This document shows positions 25,005 to 32,221 of a DNA stretch of 64,000 nucleotides, in pieces. A program made the position numbers and the translations under genes. How positions within the stretch are numbered: position 1 is the first letter of the stretch; the number at the start of each line of letters is the position of its first letter. This DNA is from JACKNG01 sp040220855 (GTDB lineage: Bacteria; Pseudomonadota; Gammaproteobacteria; Ga0077536), in NCBI GenBank assembly GCA_040220855.1, contig JAVJVZ010000057.1:20504-84503 (forward strand), given 5' to 3'. The notes under the pieces were generated by a model. That model searched no databases. It was not told the DNA's origin and was given only the letters and a program-made list of their open reading frames with translations.

Positions 25005-26372
25005 TCAGTCGGCAGCCTGCTCCAGCATGGCGCGATACTCCGGCTCGAAGAAGAACTCGCCTTCGCCGAAGGCCGGCTCGAGCTCGTCGAGCCAGGTCGC
25101 CGAGGGGTCGAAGCGGGCGAAGAAAGGCCGTTGCACCCAGTCCGGGTTGCGGCCCTGGATGAAGCGCAGCACGAAGACGTCCTCGCCATGCACGCGGGTC
25201 ACCCCCTGCACCTCGACCTTGCCCGGACCGGCACTCATCGACGGACCACGGGCGGTACGCGCGAGTCCGGACACACGCTTCACGGCGTCGCGGTAAATCG
25301 ACCATGCGCGTGCCAGCGGTACCTCGAAGTAGCGCTTCGCGCCGGTGTCGCGCTCGACGAACATGTAATAAGGGTGGATGCCGAGGCGCACCTCGTCCTG
25401 CCACAGGCGTGCCCACGTCTGCGCATCGTCGTTGATGTGCGCGAGCAGCGGCGCCTGCGCGCGCAGCATCGCTCCGGTCGCGCGGATGCGCTGCACGGCA
25501 CGCTGGACGATCGGCGGAGTGAGTTCACGCCAGTGGTTGATATGGGTCATCAGGGCAAGCTGGCGACCGCTGTCGACGACGCGCTCGAACAGGCGCAGCA
25601 GCTCGTCGGCATCGTCGTCGGTGACGAAGCGGTAGGGCCAGTAGGTGAGTGCCTTGGTACCGATGCGGATGGTGCGAACATGCTCGAGGCCGGGCTCGAG
25701 CAGCGCCTCGAGGTAGGTCGCGAGATTGCTGGTCTTCATCACCATCGGGTCGCCACCGGTGAGCAGCACGTCGGTCACCTCCGGGTGGTCGGCGAGGTAA
25801 CGGGTCAACTCACCGGCCTCCGTGGCTGCGAAGCGCAGCGACTTGTCACCGACGAACTGCGCCCAGCGGAAACAGAAGGTGCAGTAACTGTGGCAGACCT
25901 GGCCCTGGCTGGGGAAGAACAGCACGGTCTCGGCGTACTTGTGCTGGATGCCCGGCAGCTCGCGGCCGCCGACGCGCGGCACGTTGAGGGTCTGCTGTCC
26001 GGCCGGGTGGGGATTGAGGTCGGCGCGCAGGGTGTTGGCGAGCGCACGGATTTCCTGCGCGCTGGGGGTGCCGCGCAACAGCGTCGCCATGCGCGCGAAG
26101 GCCGCCTCGCCAAGCATGCCACGCTGCGGGAAAGTGAGCTGGAAAATCGGGTCGTCGGGGACCGCGTCCCAGTCGATCAGCTCGTCGATGACGTACTGGT
26201 TGACGCGGAACGGCAGCACGTTCGCCACCACCTGCATGGCGAAGCGATCGTCGGCATCGAGGCGGGCCAGTTGCGGGATCTGGTCGAGCTGGCGATCGGT
26301 GAAGACGCGAAACTTGCGCGGCACGAAGCGCGGTGCGGGCGCGCGGTTGAGGGTGTTGGGCGTGGTATTCAT
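25005..26372 (-). CDS. KamA-family radical SAM protein (lysine 2,3-aminomutase-like)
   Basis: A 455-residue radical S-adenosylmethionine enzyme. The CxxxCxxC cluster motif is Cys160, Cys164 and Cys167 in QVCHSYCTFCFRW, and the SAM-binding LLTGGDPMV follows. The PLP lysine appears to be Lys385 in SAGPGKVEVQGV. It differs from true lysine 2,3-aminomutase: the aspartate seven residues before the PLP lysine (Asp330 in Clostridium) is Ser378, and the position of Asp293 (YYIYQCD) reads YYMFVER. Both bind the substrate's side-chain amino group, so the substrate is probably not lysine. It is longer than EpmB and no epmA or efp is nearby. Its upstream region holds a TATAAT box and a 10-bp inverted repeat. 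Confidence 0.82.
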   Translation of the reverse strand: MNTTPNTLNRAPAPRFVPRKFRVFTDRQLDQIPQLARLDADDRFAMQVVANVLPFRVNQYVIDELIDWDAVPDDPIFQLTFPQRGMLGEAAFARMATLLRGTPSAQEIRALANTLRADLNPHPAGQQTLNVPRVGGRELPGIQHKYAETVLFFPSQGQVCHSYCTFCFRWAQFVGDKSLRFAATEAGELTRYLADHPEVTDVLLTGGDPMVMKTSNLATYLEALLEPGLEHVRTIRIGTKALTYWPYRFVTDDDADELLRLFERVVDSGRQLALMTHINHWRELTPPIVQRAVQRIRATGAMLRAQAPLLAHINDDAQTWARLWQDEVRLGIHPYYMFVERDTGAKRYFEVPLARAWSIYRDAVKRVSGLARTARGPSMSAGPGKVEVQGVTRVHGEDVFVLRFIQGRNPDWVQRPFFARFDPSATWLDELEPAFGEGEFFFEPEYRAMLEQAAD

Positions 26373-26539
26373 TGTTCGTATCCGTTGTCCGAGGGTTGCG
26401 CGGCTGTCGCCGCGGCCAATGGCCAGGGGGTCGGCAGCGCCGCGTCGGCACCGACACGTGCGGTGCGTGGGCGAGTGCGGGGTGAAACTCTCAGAGCGAC
26501 GGCCGGGGACGCGGGTCAGGGATGCCCCGGCAGGAGAGG

Positions 26540-26545
26540 ATTATA
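26540..26545 (-). promoter_or_regulatory. Consensus -10 box (TATAAT) upstream of the KamA gene
   Basis: On the minus strand TATAAT is read from 26545 to 26540, about 168 bases before the KamA start codon. No TTGACA-like -35 is present; instead the -35 region is covered by a long inverted repeat. This is the best -10 match seen in the window. Confidence 0.45.
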
Positions 26546-26548
26546 CGG

Positions 26549-26579
26549 CACAGTCGGCAGGCGATGGCCGCCGACTGTG
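26549..26579. promoter_or_regulatory. 10-bp inverted repeat overlapping the KamA promoter
   Basis: CACAGTCGGC (26549-26558) and GCCGACTGTG (26570-26579) are perfect complements 11 bases apart. The repeat lies three bases from the TATAAT box and would cover the -35 site, which is what an operator for a dimeric regulator would do. It also could fold as a hairpin and add to termination of the cytochrome transcript. Confidence 0.4.
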
Positions 26580-26614
26580 AAAACTGGAATATTAGACGGG
26601 ATTTATAGAACGAA

Positions 26615-26632
26615 AAGGCTTGAGAAAGCCTT
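26615..26632 (-). terminator. Rho-independent-type terminator of the cytochrome pair
   Basis: Read on the minus strand, AAGGCTT and AAGCCTT form a 7-bp stem with the loop TCTC, followed by TTCGTTCTAT. It overlaps the TAA stop codon of the second cytochrome gene. Stem, small loop and T-rich tail fit a factor-independent terminator. Confidence 0.6.
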
Positions 26633-26987
26633 ATTCGGCGAGGCCGCGCAGCCCCTTCTTGGACGCGAAGTGCGCCGACAGCTTGGTGATGTCGCTGTCG
26701 GTGAGGCCGAGTGCCTCGACCTGCATGCTCATGATGGGATGCTGCCGGCGCCCGGTCTTGTAAGCCTTGAGCGCCGCCTCGAGGTAGTCGGCATACTGGC
26801 CGGCCAGCACGGGATAGTCGGGCGCGAGGGGCTTGTCGCCGTTCTCCCCGTGGCAGGCTGCGCAAGCCTGCAGCTTGTCGTCGTAGCTGAGACCACTGTC
26901 GTCGGCCTCTTCGCTGGCCACTACAGCGGTGGCCGCCACGCCGAGCGTGAGCGCGGCCAGAAGTCGCAGGGTATGAGGTGCTTTCAT
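26631..26987 (-). CDS. Exported c-type cytochrome (single heme)
   Basis: A 118-residue protein with a signal peptide (MKAPHTLRLLAALTLGVAATAVVA) and one heme c site, CAACH, in KLQACAACHGENGDKP. The likely distal methionine is in QHPIMSMQVEAL. It is a small periplasmic electron carrier of the cytochrome c4/c5-like class. It ends LRGLAE and overlaps a terminator hairpin. The segment YLEAALKAYKTGRRQH recurs almost unchanged in the upstream gene at 27034, so the two arose by duplication. An upstream in-frame extension has non-coding composition. Confidence 0.85.
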   Translation of the reverse strand: MKAPHTLRLLAALTLGVAATAVVASEEADDSGLSYDDKLQACAACHGENGDKPLAPDYPVLAGQYADYLEAALKAYKTGRRQHPIMSMQVEALGLTDSDITKLSAHFASKKGLRGLAE

Positions 26988-27033
26988 GCGTCGTTCACTC
27001 CGCCGCCGGGTCGCTGAGGGTGCCCGGTAGGGT

Positions 27034-27354
27034 TTAGTCGTAGTTGGCGACGAAGGCGGCGATGTCCGCCATGTCCTGGTCGCTGAGGTTTTCGGCATTC
27101 GCGTGCATCGTGTCGTGCTGGCGGGTACCGGCCTTGTAGGCCTTCAGCGCCGCCTCGATATACGCAGCACTCTGGCCACCGAGCTTCGGCACGTGGTAGG
27201 TCGGGTAGACGTTGAAGTACCCCTCGACGGCGTGGCAGCCGAGGCAGGTCTCGGCCTTCTGCCGGCCTGCGGCGGCGTCACCCTCGGCCAGCGCGGCCAT
27301 GCTGCCGGTGAGCAGCAGTGCGGCTGCCGCTACCGGGATCATTGGACGATTCAT
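27034..27354 (-). CDS. Exported c-type cytochrome (single heme), paralogue
   Basis: A 106-residue protein with a signal peptide (PMIPVAAAALLLTGSMAALA) and the heme site CLGCH in KAETCLGCHAVEGYFNVYP. The distal methionine is expected in QHDTMHANAENL. The segment YIEAALKAYKAGTRQH nearly repeats the neighbour's sequence. It is the first gene of the pair and lies 46 bases before the next start. The pair would pass electrons in the periplasm, perhaps between a bc1-type complex and a terminal oxidase; partners are not in the window. Confidence 0.85.
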   Translation of the reverse strand: MNRPMIPVAAAALLLTGSMAALAEGDAAAGRQKAETCLGCHAVEGYFNVYPTYHVPKLGGQSAAYIEAALKAYKAGTRQHDTMHANAENLSDQDMADIAAFVANYD

Positions 27355-27745
27355 GCGTGTCTAATCCTCTATGCCTGGCGCTTGGCCGGCTCTGTGCCTG
27401 GTCGGCGTTGAAGCACGTGGTGCGCATGCTTGACGCACACCGCCGGGTGATCCGTCGCTGGACTTGATCGGCGCCGCCCTCCGTACCCGCCGCGCCCGTG
27501 CGGCATCGGCCGCGCGTTGTGCTTGCGGGCATGATTGGCGTCGTGCTGCACTGGCTACCCCGCCTCCGCGGCGCGCGGCCGCGAGGACATGCTGACGGCG
27601 AAACCGGACGATGGCCCGGCGCCGCGCCCCGCGCATACTACTAAACCGACCCCGGCAGGGGAATACACGCCGCCCCCGGCGACCGCCGCGCCGCGCGGAT
27701 CTCATATCATGCAGCGATGCCTTCGCCTGCCATCGTCCCGCGTTC
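27355..27745. other. 391-base gap between divergent cytochrome and lipoprotein genes
   Basis: This stretch must hold promoters for both directions. No convincing -10/-35 pair, Fnr/Anr box (TTGAT-N4-ATCAA), RNA gene or repeat was found. Frames through it are Arg/Ala-rich and lack ribosome sites, so none is called as a gene. Confidence 0.5.
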
Positions 27746-28444
27746 ATGACCCCCCTGCGATCGTGCGCTCGCCAGGGCCTGGCGTGGGTGCTCGTGCTCG
27801 CCGCGCTGCTGGCCGCCGGTTGCAACGATGCACCGCCGTACGCCTACTGGTTCCCCCTGGCACCGGGGCGCGTGTGGCAGTACCAGGTCGAACGTACCAC
27901 CATGGACGGCACGCGTGCCTTACGACACGTCGTGCACAGCGTCGCGGTGCCGCCGGGCAGCGCGCTCACGGGCCTGCGACGTACGCTCGACGGTCGCGAG
28001 ATCGGCTACACGCGTGCCGACGCGGGTCTGTTCCGAATTGATCCGCGCGGCGCACGCGCGCTCGTCCTGCCCGACGACGTCACGCCCGGCACGAGCTGGC
28101 AAGCTCCCACCACGACCAGCGTGCTCGAGAACACCGGTCCGCCGTGGGAAACGCTGTTCCGCATCACCGTGCCGGTCACCTTGCAGTATTCCGTGGTCGC
28201 CACTGACGCCAGCGTGGCCACGCCCGCCGGCCGTTTCGACGGTTGCCTGCTGATCGAAGGCCGCGGCAACACCAGCGCCGAGGTCGGCAATTACATCGGG
28301 CGCGCCGCCATCAACGTGACGTCGCGCGAATGGTTCGCGCCCGACGTCGGCCTGGTCCGCCTCGAGCGCGAAGAACGCACCGACGCCAAGGCATTGAGCG
28401 CCGGTCGCCTGGTCCTCGAACTCGATGACTGGCGCGTCGACTGA
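27746..28444 (+). CDS. Predicted lipoprotein, unknown function
   Basis: The 232-residue product has a lipoprotein signal (MTPLRSCARQGLAWVLVLAALLAAGC) with lipobox LAAGC and Cys26. The mature part is beta-rich, starting YAYWFPLAPGRVWQYQVERTTMDG and continuing with repeated Val/Thr/Arg strands, like the many outer-membrane lipoproteins built on a WYxYxVxxxxxG-type sheet. A trio of tryptophans and Asp/Glu-rich turns are visible but no catalytic motif. It is transcribed alone, divergent from the cytochromes. Longer in-frame starts upstream encode non-coding-looking residues. Confidence 0.65.
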   Translation: MTPLRSCARQGLAWVLVLAALLAAGCNDAPPYAYWFPLAPGRVWQYQVERTTMDGTRALRHVVHSVAVPPGSALTGLRRTLDGREIGYTRADAGLFRIDPRGARALVLPDDVTPGTSWQAPTTTSVLENTGPPWETLFRITVPVTLQYSVVATDASVATPAGRFDGCLLIEGRGNTSAEVGNYIGRAAINVTSREWFAPDVGLVRLEREERTDAKALSAGRLVLELDDWRVD

Positions 28445-28749
28445 GTCCGGCGCGTTGCCACGTGCACTGCCTGTTCGTCCTGCGCAGCGTGCCGCATGCA
28501 GATGGCGTGGTCAGATGGTGCACGGCGCGACGCGCTGCGCGGACATCACTGAAGCGCTGCTCGTGTGCACAGGCATGAGCCCAGGCGATGCGTGCGTCGC
28601 CGGAGAAACGCAGTTCAGGCGCGACGGATGAACATCGCAGAACACTGCGCAACGCGCATGAGGAAAACACGCCCACTGTTGCAGAGCTCCCCCGCGTTCC
28701 GCACGCTTGCATCACCAACCGTTGTGATAATCCCTGCCATCCATCCGTC
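28445..28749. other. 305-base gap before the small secreted protein gene
   Basis: No gene, RNA or repeat is supported here. A GATAAT hexamer at 28726-28731, preceded by TG, could be a -10 box for the gene at 28750, but it would leave only about 18 bases to the start codon and has no matching -35. Confidence 0.45.
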
Positions 28750-29115
28750 ATGACGAATCCATCGCCATCGTTGTCCGCCCGCACGCGCGCCAGCCGCGCG
28801 GCACTCGCGTTGCTGCTCACGACGAGCCTGAGCACGGCCTGCGGCGCCGACGACCGGCTTGCCTCGGGTATCGGCACGCGCGAATGCCGTGCGTTCAATG
28901 CTGCGCTCGAACAGGATTCCGATCTCGCCATCGACGCTTATGTCGCGTGGTCGCAAGGTTTCATCAGCGCGTTCAACTGGGCCAACGTCAAACAACTCGG
29001 CGTGCGCATCGATGCTGCCGGCGTACTCAACTGGCTCGGCCAGTACTGCGCGGCCAATCCGCGTGCGCGGGTGTTCCAGGCGGTGCAGGAGATCGTGCGC
29101 CTCAACGCCCGCTGA
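28750..29115 (+). CDS. Small exported protein with a conserved cysteine pair
   Basis: A 121-residue protein with an N-terminal hydrophobic signal (ALALLLTTSLSTACG); Cys31 could be a lipidation site but the lipobox (STAC) is poor, so cleavage after Ala30 is as likely. The mature part has Cys46 (GTRECRAFN) and Cys100 (WLGQYCAANP) around a helical core with YVAWSQGFISAFNWAN. That spacing (W-x-x-GF-x-S-x-x-N, then YCxxNP) is seen in small periplasmic proteins of proteobacteria of unknown function. It stands alone between a lipoprotein and dksA. Confidence 0.6.
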   Translation: MTNPSPSLSARTRASRAALALLLTTSLSTACGADDRLASGIGTRECRAFNAALEQDSDLAIDAYVAWSQGFISAFNWANVKQLGVRIDAAGVLNWLGQYCAANPRARVFQAVQEIVRLNAR

Positions 29116-29310
29116 GCCGCCCCTACCGCGCCGCGTGTCGCCCGCCTCGCACGTCTCCCGAGGGGCATTCGGAAGTGCCCTGCCGCAGCATTGCGCTTGG
29201 TACGGAAAATGATTACTGTTGCGCCCCGGTTTTGGGATCCGGTGGCAGAAATCCCGGAAAATCCTGCTTCGGCGACGATGATTCGTTGCACTAAGTTGAG
29301 GTGCCTGGAC

Positions 29311-30375
29311 GTGGCTAGAGCAGCTAAGAAGACCTCCGCGAAGAAGACCCCGGACACGGGCGCGAAGAAGGCGGACAAGGCAGCGGCCAGGCCGGCCAGG
29401 AAAGCGGCTGCCAAGAAGACCGCCGCCAAGGCGGCGGTGAAGAAAAAGGCGGCGCCGGCGAAAGCAGCGACGAGCACGCGCAAGTCGGCCGCGAAACCCG
29501 CAGCGAAGAAGACCACGACCAAGAAGCAGGCCGCGCCGACACGCACGAAGGCGTCCGCCACCAGCGGCACGACCAAGACCAAGGGCAAAGCCACCGGCAA
29601 GGCCACGGACAAGACCACCGCCCGGGGCGCCGCCCAGGCAAGCGCCAAGAGCGCGCCGGCGTCCGCGCGCTCGACGACCTCCAGCACCGCGACCAAGAAG
29701 GCCGCGGCCAAGAAAGCACCCGTCGCCAGGAAGACCGCCACGCCCGCCAAGGCCGGCAAGTCGGCGACGACTTCCAAGGCGTCCGCCGCCAAGGCAGGCG
29801 CCACCGCCAGCAAGTCCCCGCCGCGCAAGGCGGCCTCCGCCGCGAAGGGTGCAGTCGCGACGGCAGCCTCGGGGAGTGCGCAGGCGGTTTCCACCAAGCG
29901 GGCAGCAGCAGCACCACCGGCAGCACCCGCCGCTCGGACACGCATGATCAATCTCGACGACATCGAACTCCCGACCGGGTATACCCCGTCCCCCGACGAG
30001 GAATACATGAGCCCGACGCAGCTCGTGTACTTCCGCAACAAGCTCCGGCAATGGCGTGACGAACTCATCGCCGAATCACAGGAAACCCTCGACCACCTGC
30101 GCTCCGAGATCCGTGATGTCGGCGACGAGGCCGAGCGTGCGAGCCGCGAGAGCGACAACATCCTCGAACTGCGCACGCGCGACCGCTATCGCAAGCTGCT
30201 GAAGAAGATCGACGACGCCATCAAGCGCATCGAAGACGGCAGTTACGGTTACTGCGAGGAAACGGGCGAGGAGATCGGGCTCGGGCGGCTCGAGGCGCGG
30301 CCCATCGCGACGCTCACCGTCGACGCGCAGGAACGCCGCGAGATGCTGCAGCGCCAGTTCCGCGACGATCGCTGA
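29311..30375 (+). CDS. dksA: DksA-family RNA polymerase-binding factor with histone-H1-like tail
   Basis: From the GTG at 29311 (GAGGTG just upstream) the product is 354 residues. Residues 1-211 are a Lys/Ala/Thr/Ser-rich tail of H1 type (AAKKTSAKKTP and many KKAA/AKAA repeats) expected to bind nucleic acid. Residues 212-354 are a DksA core with the coiled coil and its tip motif Asp269-x-x-Asp272-x-Ala274 (DVGDEA), which reaches the polymerase catalytic site together with ppGpp. Only one of the four zinc cysteines remains: Cys315, then Thr318, Thr336 and Ala339 in place of the others (CEETGEEIG ... TLTVDAQ). It is thus a zinc-independent form. Earlier starts at 29209 and 29278 are possible but lack ribosome sites. 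Confidence 0.85.
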   Translation: MARAAKKTSAKKTPDTGAKKADKAAARPARKAAAKKTAAKAAVKKKAAPAKAATSTRKSAAKPAAKKTTTKKQAAPTRTKASATSGTTKTKGKATGKATDKTTARGAAQASAKSAPASARSTTSSTATKKAAAKKAPVARKTATPAKAGKSATTSKASAAKAGATASKSPPRKAASAAKGAVATAASGSAQAVSTKRAAAAPPAAPAARTRMINLDDIELPTGYTPSPDEEYMSPTQLVYFRNKLRQWRDELIAESQETLDHLRSEIRDVGDEAERASRESDNILELRTRDRYRKLLKKIDDAIKRIEDGSYGYCEETGEEIGLGRLEARPIATLTVDAQERREMLQRQFRDDR

Positions 30376-30741
30376 GACGCGCGTCGCGCCAGCGTGGACC
30401 GGGACGGCGCGATGGCTGTCCCTCCTTCCAGATTCGGTATATGTTAGGTGCGCCGATGCTCGGTGCGCCGCCGCGCGGCCATGGACTGCGGAGCACCGAC
30501 TCGCGCCGCCGCGCCCGGCTGAAACCACCGGCTGGCAATCACCGCGGCGCAATATGAATGAGTACACCGGTGCGGGACCCGGGGCACCGGATGCGTCGTG
30601 GCGATCAGACGAGGGGGTGGCCGTGTGCCCGTACAGCAGCAGTCGTTGCAAGCAGCCGTGGCGCGCTGAGCGCACCGTCCGTGGCAGGGTTTGCCGGCGG
30701 TTCCGGACCACGGTGAATTCCCACGCGGGGCCGTTCGCCTG
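30376..30741. other. 366-base leader before the REC-PAS-LuxR gene
   Basis: The region contains two direct copies of GGTGCGCCG (30447-30455 and 30462-30470, period 15), just after an AT-richer GGTATATGTT that may be a -10 region. A 62-codon frame from 30554 stops so that its TGA shares bases with the regulator start (TGATG); its composition is not convincing as a gene. No RNA gene was recognised. Confidence 0.4.
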
Positions 30742-32106
30742 ATGTCGACACCTGCCGCCGCGACCACCAATATTCTCGTCGTCGAGGATCAGCGCGCGGT
30801 CGCCGGCGCTCTGCGCATGCGCTTGCGCGGCCTCGGCTACGGCGTTCTGGATATTGCCAAGGATGGCGACGAAGCCATCGAGAAAGCCGCCCAGCTGCGT
30901 CCCGATCTCATCTTGATGGACATCCGTCTCGGTGACGGCATCGACGGTATCGAGGCGGCACGCCGGATCCGTTCGAAGTTCGACATCCCGGTCGTCTACG
31001 TCACGGCTTACGCCGATCACGAGCTGCTCGACCGTGCGCGCGAGACCTCCCCGGCGGGCTTCATCAACAAGCCGTTCACGACCAAGGATCTCCTCACCAC
31101 GCTCAACCTCGCCCTGAATCGCGAGCCGACGCAGCCGCGTGGCATGGAGCAGCTCCGTGACGCCGTCGTCACGACCGATCGTGATGGCCGCATCAGCTTC
31201 ATCAATCACAGCGCCGAAGAACTCACCGGGTGGCAACGTCAGCATGTCCTGGGGCGGCCACTGAGCGAGGCCCTGCACGTGTTGCACGGCCTGCCGGACA
31301 GCGAAGGGCAGCGCCTGGTGGCAAGTGTCCTGGAGAGTCGCAAAGAGTTGCTGCTGCCGCTGGCGGAAGACGCCCCCGACAGCAGCCAACCCGATGTCCT
31401 CGCGCCGCTGGTCGATGCGCAGGGCAACCTGTTCGGCGTTGCGCTGCATTTCGGCGGTGATACCGCGGCGCGCAGCAGCAACCTGCGGTCACGTGCGCTC
31501 GCCGCGTGCGAGCTCGCGCTCGAACAGACGCCCTTCGGCGTCGTCGTGCTCGACGCGGCGATGCGCGTGGTCCATGCCAACGCGCGCGCGCAGGCACTCA
31601 TCACTGCCGGCACTGCCGTGATGCTGCAGGACGGCCACCTGCAGGCGGTCGACGCGCCGACCCATGAGCGCCTGCGGCAGCACGTGCAGGCGGCGAGCGA
31701 TGCAGCCGGGAGCGAGTACGCCGAGCTGCTCGAACTCGGCCGCGGTACGCGCGAAGCCGCCGTGATCGGCGTCATCACCAGTGGCGCCGGGGTGCACAGC
31801 TTCGAGGCGCAGCCGCTCGTGGTGCTGTTCCTGTTCGATCTCGGTCATCGCCAGACGCTGTCGGCCACGGTGCTGCAGCGCGTGTTCGGCCTCACCCGCT
31901 CGGAGTCGCGGCTGGTACAGACACTGGTCGGCGGCTGCAGCCTCGAGGACGGTGCCCAGGCTCTCGGCATCTCGGTCAACACGGCGCGCACGCATCTCAA
32001 GCACATCTTTCACAAGACCGGCGCCCGCCGCCAGTCGGAGCTCATCCACCAGGTCGAAACCGGCCCTGCCAGCCTCACCCTGGGTATCCTGCACCGGCGC
32101 AAGTGA
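30742..32106 (+). CDS. REC-PAS-PAS-LuxR hybrid transcription regulator
   Basis: A 454-residue cytoplasmic regulator. Residues 8-125 form a receiver domain with phospho-acceptor Asp60 in DLILMDIRLGD, acid pocket Glu15/Asp16 (VVEDQ) and Lys in NKPF. A PAS domain follows (about 130-235, AVVTTDRDGRISFINHSAEELTG), then a second PAS-like domain (about 255-370, TPFGVVVLDAAMRVVHANARAQAL), and a C-terminal LuxR helix-turn-helix (about 385-440, LTRSESRLVQTLVGG ... ISVNTARTHLKHIFHKTGA). The order REC plus two sensory domains before the DNA-binding domain is unusual for LuxR regulators. The cognate kinase is not nearby. The ATG at 30742 overlaps a short upstream frame. Confidence 0.85.
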   Translation: MSTPAAATTNILVVEDQRAVAGALRMRLRGLGYGVLDIAKDGDEAIEKAAQLRPDLILMDIRLGDGIDGIEAARRIRSKFDIPVVYVTAYADHELLDRARETSPAGFINKPFTTKDLLTTLNLALNREPTQPRGMEQLRDAVVTTDRDGRISFINHSAEELTGWQRQHVLGRPLSEALHVLHGLPDSEGQRLVASVLESRKELLLPLAEDAPDSSQPDVLAPLVDAQGNLFGVALHFGGDTAARSSNLRSRALAACELALEQTPFGVVVLDAAMRVVHANARAQALITAGTAVMLQDGHLQAVDAPTHERLRQHVQAASDAAGSEYAELLELGRGTREAAVIGVITSGAGVHSFEAQPLVVLFLFDLGHRQTLSATVLQRVFGLTRSESRLVQTLVGGCSLEDGAQALGISVNTARTHLKHIFHKTGARRQSELIHQVETGPASLTLGILHRRK

Positions 32107-32113
32107 ACACGCG

Positions 32114-32136
32114 GCGGCCGCGGCACTCGCGGCCGC
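32114..32136 (+). terminator. Hairpin after the REC-PAS-LuxR gene
   Basis: A 9-bp perfect GC stem (32114-32122 with 32128-32136) around the loop GCACT begins seven bases after the stop codon. No T run is present. It is the first of two strong hairpins in this gap. Confidence 0.5.
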
Positions 32137-32162
32137 GACACGCGGGTGGCATACTGTCCGGC

Positions 32163-32185
32163 GACCCGGCACGGAATGCCGGGTC
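32163..32185 (+). terminator. Second hairpin, upstream of the VPLP-CTERM gene
   Basis: GACCCGGCA (32163-32171) and TGCCGGGTC (32177-32185) form a 9-bp perfect stem with loop CGGAA, followed by TGCTTC. It lies 36 bases before the next start codon and its AAGGAGG. It may be the true terminator of the regulator gene or a 5' structure of the next transcript. Confidence 0.45.
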
Positions 32186-32221
32186 TGCTTCACCTAATCC
32201 ATCGACAAGGAGGTCGACATC

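Noticed and set aside
24828..27017. 729-codon frame on the + strand across the KamA gene
   Set aside because: It spans several real genes on the other strand and has no recognisable domain.
29191..29310. Earlier start for dksA (frames beginning at 29191, 29209 or 29278)
   Set aside because: No ribosome site at these codons, and the residues there are unlike the Lys/Ala tail; the GTG at 29311 has GAGGTG upstream.
30554..30742. 62-codon frame overlapping the regulator start
   Set aside because: No ribosome site and odd composition; kept only as a possible leader, not as a gene.
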